Below, piece after piece: positions 26,923 to 36,259 of a stretch of 64,000 bases of DNA; the first letter of the stretch is position 1; every line of letters begins with the position of its first letter. The stretch comes from Bradyrhizobium betae. Lineage in GTDB: Bacteria; Pseudomonadota; Alphaproteobacteria; Rhizobiales; Xanthobacteraceae. The position numbers were made by a program, and so were the translations under genes. The notes under the pieces are model-generated. The model searched no databases and was not told where the DNA came from. It saw nothing but the letters and a program-made list of their open reading frames with translations. Location: positions 310,001-374,000 of the forward strand of contig NZ_MZXW01000004.1 in NCBI RefSeq assembly GCF_004123905.1, written 5' to 3'.

Positions 26923-28458
26923 ATGCGAGCGGCGCACCTGACGCTGCTCATGCCAATGGACAACTCAGCCGACATGCAGCAAGTCCAGATCGATCAATTG
27001 AGGTCGGCAGTCATTCCGCCCCAGCAGCTCTTTCTCGGTGGCCGGCCGACGGATGCGCTCGGTGATGCGCGGCTCGACGTGCTGTCGCCGATCGATGGGC
27101 GGCGCCTGACCACCATTGCCGACGGTGACACCCGCGATATCGATCTGGCCGTGAAACTTGCGCGACAGGCGTTCAGCCATGGCGGCTGGTCGCGGTCGGC
27201 GCCGGCGTATCGGAAGAAAGTGTTGCTGTGCCTTGCGGAGTTGATCGAGCAACATGCGCTCGAGATCGCGGTGCTCGGCGTCCGCGACAACGGCACTGAG
27301 ATCGGCATGGCCTACAAGGCGGAGCCGCTATCCGCTGCCGGCACCTTCCGCTACTATGCCGAGGCGATCGACAAGCTCTACGGCGAGATCGCGCCGACCG
27401 GCCGCGACGTGCTCGGCCTCGTGCATCGCGAGCCGCTCGGCGTCGTCGGCGTGATCGTGCCCTGGAATTTTCCGCTGATGATCGGCGCCTGGAAGATCGC
27501 GCCGGCGCTGGCGGCCGGCAATTCGGTCGTGGTGAAACCGCCGGAGATCGCCTCGCTCAGTTTGCTGTATCTGGCGCGGCTCGCCAGCGAGGCCGGTTTG
27601 CCCGACGGCGTCCTTAACGTCGTTACCGGCCGTGGCGCCTCGGCCGGGGAGGCGCTGGCGTTGCATATGGATGTCGATGCGCTGGCGTTCACCGGCTCGG
27701 GTGCGGTCGGGCGACGGCTGCTGGAGTCCTCGGCACGCTCCAACCTGAAGCGCGTCCATCTTGAGCTCGGCGGCAAGTCCCCGAACATCGTCTTCGCCGA
27801 TGCGCCCGATATCAGTCACGTGGCAAAAGTGTCGGCGAATGGCATCTTCCGGAATTCAGGCCAGGTTTGTGTCGCCGGATCGCGGCTGCTGGTGCAATCA
27901 TCGATCTACGACCGGTTCATGGATCAGCTGCTGAGCGCGACCGCGCGCCTTAGGGTCGGCGATCCCCTCGATCTGACCTCGGACATCGGCGCGATCTCCA
28001 GCACCTCGCAATTGCGCCGCAATCTCGATGCCGTTGCGCTGGCGCAGGAGCAGGGCGCTCGGCGACTGATCGGCGGCGAGCAGCTCCTGGCGGATAGCGG
28101 CGGTCACTTCATGTCGCCAGCGATCTTGGCTGATGTCGCGCCTCGGATGAATCTCTGGCGCGAGGAGGTGTTCGGCCCGGTTCTCGCCGTGACACAATTC
28201 GAATCCGAGGAGAATGCCGTGGCACTTGCAAACGAGTCCCCTTACGGACTCGCGTCGGCCGTGTGGACCGGCAGCCTCTCGCGCGCGCACCGCATGATTC
28301 GCGCCATCCATGCCGGGGTCGTGCACGTGAATGCCTATGGCGGGGCAGATATCACCGTGCCGCTGGGGGGGTTCAAACAATCCGGCTTCGGGCGCGACAA
28401 GTCGCTGCACGCGCTCGATGCCTATACCGACCTCAAGACCGCCTGGATCGCGCTATGA
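26923..28458 (+). CDS. aldehyde dehydrogenase
   Basis: This is an NAD(P)-dependent aldehyde dehydrogenase that oxidises an aldehyde, plausibly an aminoaldehyde formed by the neighbouring amine enzymes. Family motifs are VPWNFPLMIGAWKIAPALAA (cofactor domain), FTGSGAVGR, the general-base Glu in LELGGKSPN and the catalytic Cys in NSGQVCVAGSR (about residue 316). The ATG at 26923 has AAGGA at good spacing and gives 511 residues. It is the first gene of a plus-strand operon. Its stop overlaps the next start (ATGA), and it is divergent from the Tm-1-like operon across about 180 bases. Confidence 0.93.
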   Translation: MRAAHLTLLMPMDNSADMQQVQIDQLRSAVIPPQQLFLGGRPTDALGDARLDVLSPIDGRRLTTIADGDTRDIDLAVKLARQAFSHGGWSRSAPAYRKKVLLCLAELIEQHALEIAVLGVRDNGTEIGMAYKAEPLSAAGTFRYYAEAIDKLYGEIAPTGRDVLGLVHREPLGVVGVIVPWNFPLMIGAWKIAPALAAGNSVVVKPPEIASLSLLYLARLASEAGLPDGVLNVVTGRGASAGEALALHMDVDALAFTGSGAVGRRLLESSARSNLKRVHLELGGKSPNIVFADAPDISHVAKVSANGIFRNSGQVCVAGSRLLVQSSIYDRFMDQLLSATARLRVGDPLDLTSDIGAISSTSQLRRNLDAVALAQEQGARRLIGGEQLLADSGGHFMSPAILADVAPRMNLWREEVFGPVLAVTQFESEENAVALANESPYGLASAVWTGSLSRAHRMIRAIHAGVVHVNAYGGADITVPLGGFKQSGFGRDKSLHALDAYTDLKTAWIAL

Positions 28459-29843
28459 GCATCACAACCGAAGAGCGCGCCGGAGTCATCGATCGCCTGA
28501 TCGATGCCGAGCAGGAACGCTTCCGCAAGATGCATCCGCGCTCCGCGGACGCCTGGCAGGAAGGCAAGCGGCACTTCCTTTACGGCGGCCCTTCGCACTG
28601 GATGCGGCGTTGGGCCGGCGGTTTCCCCGTTTATGTCGACGAGGCCAGCGGCGCACATATTCGTGACATCGACGGCCACGACTACATCGACTTCTGTCTC
28701 GGCGACACCGGCGGCATGTGCGGCCACGCGCCTGAAGCGGTGATCGACGCGGCACTGCGTCAGCTCAAGCGCGGCGCGACGATGATGATGCCGACCGAGG
28801 ACAGCCTGTGGGTCGGTGCCGAGCTGTCGCGCCGGTTTGGGCAGCGGCATTGGACGCTGACGACCTCGGCGACGGATGCCAATCGTGCGGCGATCCGGAT
28901 CGCGCGGATGATCACCGGCCGTCCCAAGGTGCTGGTGTTCTCGGGTTGCTATCACGGCGGCGTCGAGGAGGCGCATGTCGAAATCCGCGATGGCCGCGTC
29001 GGCTTGCGGAACATGATTCATCCCAACGGAATCGATCACGACACCGTCACGCGCGTGGTGGAGTTTAACGATGTCGCGGCGCTCGAGGCGGCGCTTGCGC
29101 ATGGCGACGTCGCCTGCGTGCTGGCCGAGCCGCTGATGACCAATTTCGGCATGATCCCGGTCGATCCGGGCTTTCATCAGGCATTGCGCGAGCTGACGCG
29201 GCGGAGCGGCACGGTGCTCGTGATCGACGAGACCCACACGCTGTCCTGCGGCCCTCGCGGCTACACTGGAATCCACGCCCTGCAGCCCGACATCTTCGTC
29301 GCAGGCAAGGCGATCGCGGGCGGCATTCCGGCCGGCGTGTTCGGGCTGAACCAGGAGATCTCCGAACGTCTCTGGGCCATAGTGCCCCATGTCAATCCGC
29401 GCGAGCGCCAATCCGCCCATCTCGGTTTCGGCGGAACGCTCGCCGGCAACGCACTGACGGTCGCAACCATGCGCGCGGTGCTGGAAAAGGTGCTGACCGA
29501 CGAGAACTATAGCCGCATGATCGCGACCGCGACCCGGCTTGCCGACGAGATCCGTGGCTTGATCGAGGCCAATCGTTTGCCCTGGCATGTCACCCAGATC
29601 GGCGCGCGTGCGGAAATCATGTTCATGGCGCAGCAGCCGCGCAGCGGCGCCGATGTTATCGCCGGCCGGCAGGCCGGCCTCGAGACGTTGCTGCACGCAT
29701 TCTACATGAACGAGGGCATTTTGGTCACGCCGTTCCACACCATGCTGCTGATGTGTCCGGCGACGTCGGATGCGGACATTGCGCTGCACACCGCGGTGTT
29801 CGTCGGTTTCATCGATCTCCTGCGCAAGACCGGAGTGATCTGA
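28455..29843 (+). CDS. class III aminotransferase / aminomutase-like
   Basis: This 462-residue PLP enzyme is related to glutamate-1-semialdehyde aminomutase and class III transaminases. The cofactor site has D258 (LVIDETHTLSCGP) and the Schiff-base K285 (DIFVAGKAIAGG). TSATDANRAAIRIAR replaces the more usual SGxEAxxxAxRLAR, so the phosphate-binding loop is non-standard. It overlaps the aldehyde dehydrogenase stop by 4 bases and is followed by two SDR genes. The two class III enzymes in this region are clearly different subfamilies. Confidence 0.9.
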   Translation: MSITTEERAGVIDRLIDAEQERFRKMHPRSADAWQEGKRHFLYGGPSHWMRRWAGGFPVYVDEASGAHIRDIDGHDYIDFCLGDTGGMCGHAPEAVIDAALRQLKRGATMMMPTEDSLWVGAELSRRFGQRHWTLTTSATDANRAAIRIARMITGRPKVLVFSGCYHGGVEEAHVEIRDGRVGLRNMIHPNGIDHDTVTRVVEFNDVAALEAALAHGDVACVLAEPLMTNFGMIPVDPGFHQALRELTRRSGTVLVIDETHTLSCGPRGYTGIHALQPDIFVAGKAIAGGIPAGVFGLNQEISERLWAIVPHVNPRERQSAHLGFGGTLAGNALTVATMRAVLEKVLTDENYSRMIATATRLADEIRGLIEANRLPWHVTQIGARAEIMFMAQQPRSGADVIAGRQAGLETLLHAFYMNEGILVTPFHTMLLMCPATSDADIALHTAVFVGFIDLLRKTGVI

Positions 29844-29845
29844 CC

Positions 29846-30643
29846 ATGCCGCGTCCCTTCGACCTCTCAGGCAGGATCGCCATCGTGACCGGCGGAGGCA
29901 GGGGCATTGGCGCGGCCATCGTCACGCGCCTGGCGGATGCCGGCGCCACCGTCGTGATCGCCAACCGCACGCGGGAGGTTGCGGAAGTCCTCGCGGCGGA
30001 GCTTGCGATCAATGGATTGACGGTGCATTGCGTGCCGTTCGATGCGCTCGACCGTGCCAGCCTGCACGCCATGGTCGACCGCGTCGCAGGACGATATGGC
30101 CGTCTCGACATCGTCGTTCACAATGCTGGCGGCTGTCCGTGGTCATCGCTGGAGGAACTGGACGAAGCCAAGCTGGAGGAGGCGCTGGCGCTGAACCTCA
30201 ATGCCAGTTTCTGGTTGGCGCAGGCCGCTATCTCGCACATGCGCGCCAACCGCTTTGGGCGCATTCTCGTGACGTCCTCGGTGTCCGCGCGTGTTGCGAT
30301 GGGTGGTGGCGCGCATTACTCGGCGGCGAAAGCCGGCGTCAACGCCTTCATCCGCGGCGCGGCGTTCGAACTGGCGCGCGACGGCATCACCGTCAACGGC
30401 GTCGAGGCAGGGTTCATTGCCAAGCCGGGCCGCGGCACGATGAGCGCGCCGGAGACGCGAGCGAAACTCGAGCGTTTCGTCCCGGTCGGTCGGATGGGGA
30501 GTGCCGACGATATCGGTTACGCGATGCTCTATCTGGCTTCCGTCGAAGCGGGATACATGACCGGGCAGACCATCATCGTCGATGGCGGCAGCACGCTGCC
30601 CGAGACCGGCTTTGCGGTGGAGCGGCAATGGGGGCTTGGATGA
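29846..30643 (+). CDS. SDR-family oxidoreductase 1
   Basis: This is a 265-residue classical short-chain dehydrogenase. It has the cofactor motif TGGGRGIG (about 16-23), NAGG, the catalytic Ser in TSSVSARV, YSAAK, and the C-terminal TGQTIIVDGGSTLPE. It probably oxidises or reduces a hydroxyl/keto intermediate with NAD(P). Two bases separate it from the aminotransferase stop, and its stop overlaps the second SDR start (ATGA), so the four genes from 26923 form one operon. Confidence 0.92.
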   Translation: MPRPFDLSGRIAIVTGGGRGIGAAIVTRLADAGATVVIANRTREVAEVLAAELAINGLTVHCVPFDALDRASLHAMVDRVAGRYGRLDIVVHNAGGCPWSSLEELDEAKLEEALALNLNASFWLAQAAISHMRANRFGRILVTSSVSARVAMGGGAHYSAAKAGVNAFIRGAAFELARDGITVNGVEAGFIAKPGRGTMSAPETRAKLERFVPVGRMGSADDIGYAMLYLASVEAGYMTGQTIIVDGGSTLPETGFAVERQWGLG

Positions 30644-31413
30644 CGGCGCGGCTCGCGGGAAAAACCGCATTGATCACGGGAGCGGCGACCGGCATCGGTC
30701 GGGCGACCGCGTTGACGTTTGCGCAGAACGGTGCACGCGTCGTGCTGTTCGGCCTCGGTGACGCCGAACTTGAGATGGCGGCTACGGAGGCGGGTGGGCA
30801 CGCGGTCGCGGGCGACGTTACGAAGAGCGCCGATATCGTGCGGGCCATCGAAAGATGTGGCCAACGGCTCGACATCGTAGTCAATGCCGCGGGTCTTATT
30901 ATTCCGGACCAGCCGCTGGACGTATCAGATGATGTCTGGGCGAGGACGCTCGACGTCAACCTGACCGGAACAATGCGGGTGTGTCGCGCTGCCTTGCCTC
31001 TCTTGAAGCAGCAGGCAGGAGTGATCGTGAACGTCGCTTCCGTCGCAGCCTTCAATGCGAGTCCAGACAGCACGAGTTACGCGGCGAGCAAGGCGGCTGT
31101 GGTCGCCTATACGCGCTCGCTGGCTTTCGCGCACGGCGCCGATTCTATCCGCGCCAATGCGGTAGCGCCGGGCTGGGTGCGGACGCCGATGAGCGCCTAC
31201 GAGATGCAATTGCTGGCGGAGCAGAATGACACGACGGCCGATGCCGAATTCCGGTCTGTCGAACGGCGGATCGCGCTGGGGCGTATGGCCGCGCCTGCCG
31301 AGATTGCTGCCTGCTGTCTGTTTTTAGCGTCGGACGAGGCTTCATTTGTCACGGGCGCTGTTCTCGTGGTGGACGGCGGTGGCCGCTCTCCCACACACAG
31401 TCGCGCTATTTGA
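30640..31413 (+). CDS. SDR-family oxidoreductase 2
   Basis: This is a 257-residue short-chain dehydrogenase with TGAATGIG, NAAG, the catalytic Ser in VASVAAF, YAASK and TGAVLVVDGGG. It overlaps SDR 1 by 4 bases; an ATG 12 bases further upstream is also open. It is only distantly similar to SDR 1, so this is not a recent tandem duplication. It is the last intact gene of the operon; the DNA downstream changes character. Confidence 0.91.
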   Translation: MTARLAGKTALITGAATGIGRATALTFAQNGARVVLFGLGDAELEMAATEAGGHAVAGDVTKSADIVRAIERCGQRLDIVVNAAGLIIPDQPLDVSDDVWARTLDVNLTGTMRVCRAALPLLKQQAGVIVNVASVAAFNASPDSTSYAASKAAVVAYTRSLAFAHGADSIRANAVAPGWVRTPMSAYEMQLLAEQNDTTADAEFRSVERRIALGRMAAPAEIAACCLFLASDEASFVTGAVLVVDGGGRSPTHSRAI

Positions 31414-31483
31414 TGCAGGTAATCAGGCGAGCATGGGAGAAGCGAGTTTAGCAGGCGGTTGGGGGGCCGACCTCCTTCGCTAT

Positions 31484-31570
31484 ATGCGGGCCTCGATCGC
31501 CGACCTTGCGGACGCCTGCAAGCTGTCGCGCGGCGCGCTCTACCATAGACCACTTTGGGTCTCCGGGTGA
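31484..31570 (+). pseudogene. possible TetR HTH fragment
   Basis: A short frame encodes SIADLADACKLSRGALYH, which closely resembles the DNA-binding helix-turn-helix of TetR-family repressors. Nothing else of such a protein is present. It sits at the junction between the SDR operon and the convergent complete tetR gene. I treat it as a remnant of a lost regulator; it may also be chance similarity. Confidence 0.4.
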
Positions 31571-31581
31571 GGCGAGCTTGG

Positions 31582-32286
31582 TCAGGAGGAGTTCTTGGAT
31601 CTCGGGCCCGGGGTCGCGGCGGCTAGACTAGGTCGTAGTTCCAGCCACGGTCTTGAAGCCGGAGCGCGCAAGGCCTCGCAAAATACATGGATAGCTATCG
31701 ATACAAACTGGTCTTCGCCTATTGCGGAAGACTGAAGCCAATCGAGGTGACCCGATCCGAGTAGTTGTGCGAGGCCGTGCCCTGCAGACCAAAGCATGCT
31801 GGTCAGGATTTCGAGAGGCGCCGCCGGCAACAGGCCGGCTGTTTGACAGGCTACGATTGTCTTGGCGAACTGGCCGAATGATGTGTCCAATGCCGTTCTG
31901 ACATTCTCGAGCTCGTTCCAACGCTCCCGCATAGTGGGGTCGAACATGACAATGTAAGCCGCCCTATTGGTTCGGGCGAAATTCACATAGGCGAGCCCCG
32001 CCGCAATGAGCCGTTCCCAAGGGTCATCGCCGGCTAGGGCCATTTCCCGATCCTGAATTTGGGCTAGTTCGGTAAAACCGCGGGCCGCGATATCGGCGAG
32101 CAGGGCGTCCTTGCTGGCGAAATGCCGGTATACGGCCGAGTGCCCTACGCCCGTCATCTCCGCGATCTCGCGGAGATTGAACGACGGAGTCTGCCGTTGC
32201 CGCAGGAGCGACATCGCGGCTGCTAACACGGCCTCGCGCAAATTGCCGTGGTGGTGGCCGTCGGGCATCTTCTTTCGGATTTTCAT
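31582..32286 (-). CDS. TetR-family repressor
   Basis: This 234-residue regulator has an N-terminal TetR HTH (FNLREIAEMTGVGHSAVYRH, about 38-57) and a C-terminal ligand domain (residues 90-210). A histidine-rich patch DGHHHGN precedes the HTH. The ATG at 32286 is preferred over 32319. It is divergent from the amidohydrolase-MFS pair. The gap holds two perfect inverted repeats, so it is very likely the repressor of that pair. Confidence 0.9.
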   Translation of the reverse strand: MKIRKKMPDGHHHGNLREAVLAAAMSLLRQRQTPSFNLREIAEMTGVGHSAVYRHFASKDALLADIAARGFTELAQIQDREMALAGDDPWERLIAAGLAYVNFARTNRAAYIVMFDPTMRERWNELENVRTALDTSFGQFAKTIVACQTAGLLPAAPLEILTSMLWSAGHGLAQLLGSGHLDWLQSSAIGEDQFVSIAIHVFCEALRAPASRPWLELRPSLAAATPGPRSKNSS

Positions 32287-32322
32287 CGTCGGTCCGGCTG
32301 TGAATAACCGTTTCTGCAATAC

Positions 32323-32339
32323 TTGACAGCCACTGTCAA
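32323..32339. promoter_or_regulatory. inverted repeat 1, TetR operator candidate
   Basis: A perfect 7-bp palindrome with a 3-bp spacer, TTGACAG-CCA-CTGTCAA, lies in the tetR-amidohydrolase gap. Its left arm contains TTGACA, so it may also overlap a -35 element of the plus-strand promoter. Confidence 0.6.
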
Positions 32340-32355
32340 AACGGCAAGTCTCGTG

Positions 32356-32374
32356 AAGTGACCATCGGTCACTT
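32356..32374. promoter_or_regulatory. inverted repeat 2, TetR operator candidate
   Basis: A perfect 8-bp palindrome with a 3-bp spacer, AAGTGACC-ATC-GGTCACTT, ends 24 bases before the amidohydrolase start. Its size and symmetry fit a TetR-dimer site. It overlaps the expected -10/transcript-start region of the plus-strand promoter. Confidence 0.7.
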
Positions 32375-32398
32375 AACCTTAAACCTTGAGAGAGGCCG

Positions 32399-34261
32399 AT
32401 GCGAACCGTAATTCATGGAGGTGAAATCCTTACGCTAGATGCGGCATCGCCCATGGCCGAAGCCATGGTGATCGATGGTGACACCATTCTCGCGACCGGA
32501 GACTTGGGCTCGATGCTCACAGTCGCGGGCCAAGGGGCGGAGCGTTTGGACTTGCGCGGCTCGACCGCCATGCCCGGTATTATCGACACGCATCCTCATT
32601 TCCTTCACTTTGCAGCCGTCGTTGGCATGTCTGTCGATATTCTCGACGCCAAGAATCATGACGACATCGCCCAGCGTATCCGAGAACGTGCACGGACAGT
32701 GCCAGCCGGCGAATGGATTATTACCACCCCGGTCGGCGAGCCTCATTATTTCACCAGGAGGAGCTGGCGCGATCTCGCCGAAGGTCGCCTGCCGAACCGT
32801 ACGCTGCTCGATGTGATCGCGCCGAACCATCCGGTCATGATCGCCGCGTGGGGTCCGCGCATTCCGAATGTCTGTGCCATGAATACCGTGGCGATGCGCC
32901 GTTTAGGGATAACCGCTTCGCTACCGTCCCGCGTGAGCGATGTCTGGATCGAAAAAGAGCCAGATGGCGAGCCCAGCGGCATTTTTCGCGGCAGCGTCAC
33001 CAACTACTACAATCCTGATCCCTTCTGGCTATCCCTGATGGTCAACCTTCCGATGCCGACTGTTGATGACTGGAACCGTGGTGCGCGGCTGGGACAGCTT
33101 ATTGCCAACAGCCGTGGTGTGACAGCAGGCTATGAGGGGCACGTCATGGCACCGGAGCACATCGAAGCGTATCGGCTTATGCGCGAAGCCGGTGAAAGCA
33201 CGCTGCGCGTCATGAGCTCGCTTGAAGCAGCGCAGTCATTCGATTATGGGCTGGGGACTTCAGAGGAGGACTGTCGCTCCAACTTTGCTTTAGCGCTTCG
33301 CTCGAGGTCTGTGCAGGACGATCTCTTTCGCATCAACGGTCTTACGCTTTCGCGCGGAGGTCCGTGCTGGCCAGGGTTTCTTCGCGCGGACAAAACGATT
33401 CGAGATCCCTACGGTCGTGCAACGCGGGGACACACCTTCGTGCCTCAGAACATCGAGCGCGAGGCGATCGAGTTCTGCCTGAAGAACGACCTACGGCTAA
33501 ACATCGTTCAAGGAGCATACCAGGACCATCGCGAGTTTCTGGAATCGCTCGCGCCCTTCCTGAGTTCTTACGACATTCCATCCAAGGGGTGGATCATGCA
33601 GCATAACATCCTCATCAGCCCGGAGACGATTCGACGCTATGCGGAGCTTGGCTTCCATCTGTCGACGAGCATGAGTTTCAGCTGGGGGAAGGGCGACCTC
33701 TACGCTGAGCGAATTGGAAGAGACTGCTTGAGCGACCTCATCCCACTGGGGCGGATGATGGATTCGGGAGCGAACGTGACGCTCGGCAGTGATTGGGGGC
33801 CGGCAAGGCCTTTCGAGCACATCGCTTTCGCTGAGACGCACGAGTTTGCAGGTTCAGGCCATCGGAACCTTCAACCTGGCATGGCGGTGTCGCGGCTCCA
33901 GGCTCTGAAAGCCTGGACCAGCTCGGGCGCGACGCTGATGAATTGGAGCGGGATCGGCGCATTGCGCGCAGGCTATAAGGCCGACATTGCGGTCGTCGAT
34001 CGTAACCCGCTGACCTGTGACAACGATGCGCTTCCCAAAATCCGGGTGCTGAAGACGCTGCTCAACGGCCGCGAAGTCTACGATACAGGCGATTTATCCC
34101 TTGTCGCAAAGGTCGACCTTCCGGAAGAGAGGCGTTCGCCGCGGGTCGACACCTTTGCTCGCGCGGCAGGTCCGGCTGCCTGGAAACATATCTGCGGTCC
34201 GGCTTGTTCCCACAGCGGGCGAGCATCGGCGGGATCGATGTCAAGTCAAGAAGTGCAGTGA
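32399..34261 (+). CDS. YtcJ-like amidohydrolase 1
   Basis: This 620-residue member of the metal-dependent amidohydrolase superfamily (YtcJ-like subgroup) hydrolyses amide or related C-N bonds. It has the N-terminal beta-sandwich (GGEILTLDA), the barrel start motif PGIIDTHPHFLHF carrying the first metal histidines, MQHNILIS, GSDWGPARPFE with the late metal Asp, and the C-terminal YKADIAVVDRNPLT. It is paralogous to 58594-60414; both end in an unusual Cys/His tail (here HICGPACSH). It forms a two-gene unit with the MFS gene 14 bases downstream and is divergent from tetR. The substrate is unknown. Confidence 0.9.
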   Translation: MRTVIHGGEILTLDAASPMAEAMVIDGDTILATGDLGSMLTVAGQGAERLDLRGSTAMPGIIDTHPHFLHFAAVVGMSVDILDAKNHDDIAQRIRERARTVPAGEWIITTPVGEPHYFTRRSWRDLAEGRLPNRTLLDVIAPNHPVMIAAWGPRIPNVCAMNTVAMRRLGITASLPSRVSDVWIEKEPDGEPSGIFRGSVTNYYNPDPFWLSLMVNLPMPTVDDWNRGARLGQLIANSRGVTAGYEGHVMAPEHIEAYRLMREAGESTLRVMSSLEAAQSFDYGLGTSEEDCRSNFALALRSRSVQDDLFRINGLTLSRGGPCWPGFLRADKTIRDPYGRATRGHTFVPQNIEREAIEFCLKNDLRLNIVQGAYQDHREFLESLAPFLSSYDIPSKGWIMQHNILISPETIRRYAELGFHLSTSMSFSWGKGDLYAERIGRDCLSDLIPLGRMMDSGANVTLGSDWGPARPFEHIAFAETHEFAGSGHRNLQPGMAVSRLQALKAWTSSGATLMNWSGIGALRAGYKADIAVVDRNPLTCDNDALPKIRVLKTLLNGREVYDTGDLSLVAKVDLPEERRSPRVDTFARAAGPAAWKHICGPACSHSGRASAGSMSSQEVQ

Positions 34262-34275
34262 GGGTGAGGGGCGAC

Positions 34276-35478
34276 ATGAAGACAATTGAACGCGTGAACG
34301 GCGTCGGAATAGTGCTGCTGTTCGGCAGCTGCATGACCATCTTGGCATCCATCCTGGTGGTCCCTATCCTGGTCAAGTTCCAGGCGGCCTACGCCTCGGT
34401 CAAGAACGTCGAATTGTTGGTGGCGTTGGCGCTGATGGCGCCTGCATTCGTCACGGCGATCGCTTCACCCTTCATCGGCACAGTCATTGACCGTTGGGGG
34501 AGCCGCAGATTTTTGGTATGGGGCACAGCGCTATACGCCGTCTCCGGCGTCGCTCCGCTCTGGCTCGATGGCATAACTGAAATCGTCGTCTCTCGGTTCA
34601 TTTTCGGTGCCGCTGAAGCCATCGTCATGACGTGCTGCACGTCCATCATCGGTACTCACTTCAAAGGACAGGAGCGCGAACGTTATCTCAATCTGCAAAT
34701 GCGCTTTATCGGCGTGGGCGGCACGATTCTCTTTGTGGTCAGTGGCGCTCTCGGCGAAATGAACTGGCGGCTGCCGTTCGCGCTCTATGGTCTCGCGCTG
34801 CTCCTGATTCCCTTCCAACTTCGACTGCCCCCCCCACCATACGCGCCGCGCACGGATACGCTGGGGTTCGCAGCTACACGGCCGCCAAAGTCCGCGCTGC
34901 TTCCCCAGATTACAGTCATGCTGGTGGGCATGATCGCCGTCTACTTACCGCCGGTCCAGTACCCGTTTCTGCTCGCGGACCTGGGTATAACATCGACTCA
35001 GGCCATCGGAATGGGGGCCGCTTTCGGAGTTCTTTCGGCTGCCGCGGGAACGTTGCTGTGGCCCGTTTTACGGAGGCGATTCAATACGCAATCGATCAAC
35101 GTCTTGGTCTTTGCGCTGCTGGCAGTGGGGATTTGGTGGCTGTCGCGCATCACCAGCTATGCCGAGAGTTTCGTCGTCCTCGCAGTAAATGGTCTTGGTG
35201 CTGGGATGCTGATTCCCAATGTCATGGCCTGGACGATGGCCGCCGCAAAGCCCTGGCACATGGGCAAGGCAACCGGGCAGGTTTACTTCGGTCTGTATTT
35301 CGGTCAGTTCTTGAGCCCACTGCTCATCGCGCCGCTGGCCGCGTCGGTCGGCGGTCTTCGCCCCGCAATGGTCGTCGTCGCTGCCGCGATGGCATTGGTT
35401 GCCTTGATCGGCCTCGCCATCGCGCGCGAGTCGACCTTACGCGAGCGGCGAGATACCGCAGCCTCACTCAAATGGTAA
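34276..35478 (+). CDS. MFS transporter downstream of amidohydrolase 1
   Basis: This 400-residue major facilitator protein has about 12 membrane helices and the loop signature DRWGSRRFLVWG (about 72-83). GAGGGTGAGGGG precedes the ATG at 34276. Given co-transcription with an amidohydrolase under a TetR repressor, it probably imports the substrate or exports a product. The direction cannot be told from sequence. It is not closely similar to the MFS protein at 3907. Confidence 0.87.
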   Translation: MKTIERVNGVGIVLLFGSCMTILASILVVPILVKFQAAYASVKNVELLVALALMAPAFVTAIASPFIGTVIDRWGSRRFLVWGTALYAVSGVAPLWLDGITEIVVSRFIFGAAEAIVMTCCTSIIGTHFKGQERERYLNLQMRFIGVGGTILFVVSGALGEMNWRLPFALYGLALLLIPFQLRLPPPPYAPRTDTLGFAATRPPKSALLPQITVMLVGMIAVYLPPVQYPFLLADLGITSTQAIGMGAAFGVLSAAAGTLLWPVLRRRFNTQSINVLVFALLAVGIWWLSRITSYAESFVVLAVNGLGAGMLIPNVMAWTMAAAKPWHMGKATGQVYFGLYFGQFLSPLLIAPLAASVGGLRPAMVVVAAAMALVALIGLAIARESTLRERRDTAASLKW

Positions 35479-36259
35479 CTCGACTGCATAGCCACGAAGC
35501 ATGATTGGCGTCGCGTCAGGGTTTCGCGACGGACGAGCGTGGCGGTCTTCGCTCAAGATGGTTGTCACTTCGGCCGATTGGGTCGCTCGGGAGCGCCCCG
35601 CGAACATGTGGAAAATCAGAACCACCGAACGACCCAGATGTTCTGCGCATATTTCAGCTCAAGCCGTCGTCTGCCAACATCCTCAGCGGGCGAGTTTCCA
35701 CAGGACTTAGTGGGCAGAAGGTTGAGCTACCAGCTGTCGGGCGAGCCGGCTCAGAACGTCCGCTGAATGGCGGCATCGCCCCGGAAGTCGGATCGGACAA
35801 ATCCGCGGTCGGTCGGCCGCAGCGTGACCAATCGCCATTAAGAAGGTCAGAGCCGTTGCAAGGCTTCGCGACAGGCAGGGCCGGCTGTATTCGCATAAAC
35901 GCCCTTCCGGCCCGGCCCATTCACTAGAATAGCGGACCGGGATGTAATGATGCTTTCCACCTTTTCCTGCCGCCGCGCCCCCATCACGTGTTCGGCGGCG
36001 CTGATCCGAAGCATGACACGCCCTCTCTGAGGGGATGGCTACCTACATTTGATTCTTCGGCTGCGTCTAGTTGGTCACGCTGTAAAAGCAGCGGCGCGGG
36101 GATGATGCAGAATCTTCGGAACTCGGACCGCAATTTGCTGATTTCAAACTTTTGTTCGTCACCTGTGCATGGGACGGACGCGATCCAAGTCCACCAGTAG
36201 CTAAGCTCTGAGGCTGTCGTCGGTCGAAACTAACTGCCAAATTAGAAAGGCGGGCGTTA
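35479..36259. other. intergenic region, no gene recognised
   Basis: About 780 bases lie between the MFS gene and the broken monooxygenase. The short frames here (for example 35505-35927 plus and 35654-35920 minus) are basic and of low complexity, and resemble no family I know. GC content is lower than in the flanking genes. It may be decayed coding DNA. Confidence 0.5.

Noticed and set aside
28422..29789. Long minus-strand frame antisense to the aminotransferase at 28455
   Set aside because: It is a mirror frame caused by high GC third positions. The plus-strand gene has full catalytic motifs; the antisense product has none.
35505..35927. 140-codon plus-strand frame and a minus-strand counterpart after the second MFS gene
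   Set aside because: Basic, low-complexity product without recognisable motifs or a good ribosome site; open on both strands by chance in GC-rich DNA.
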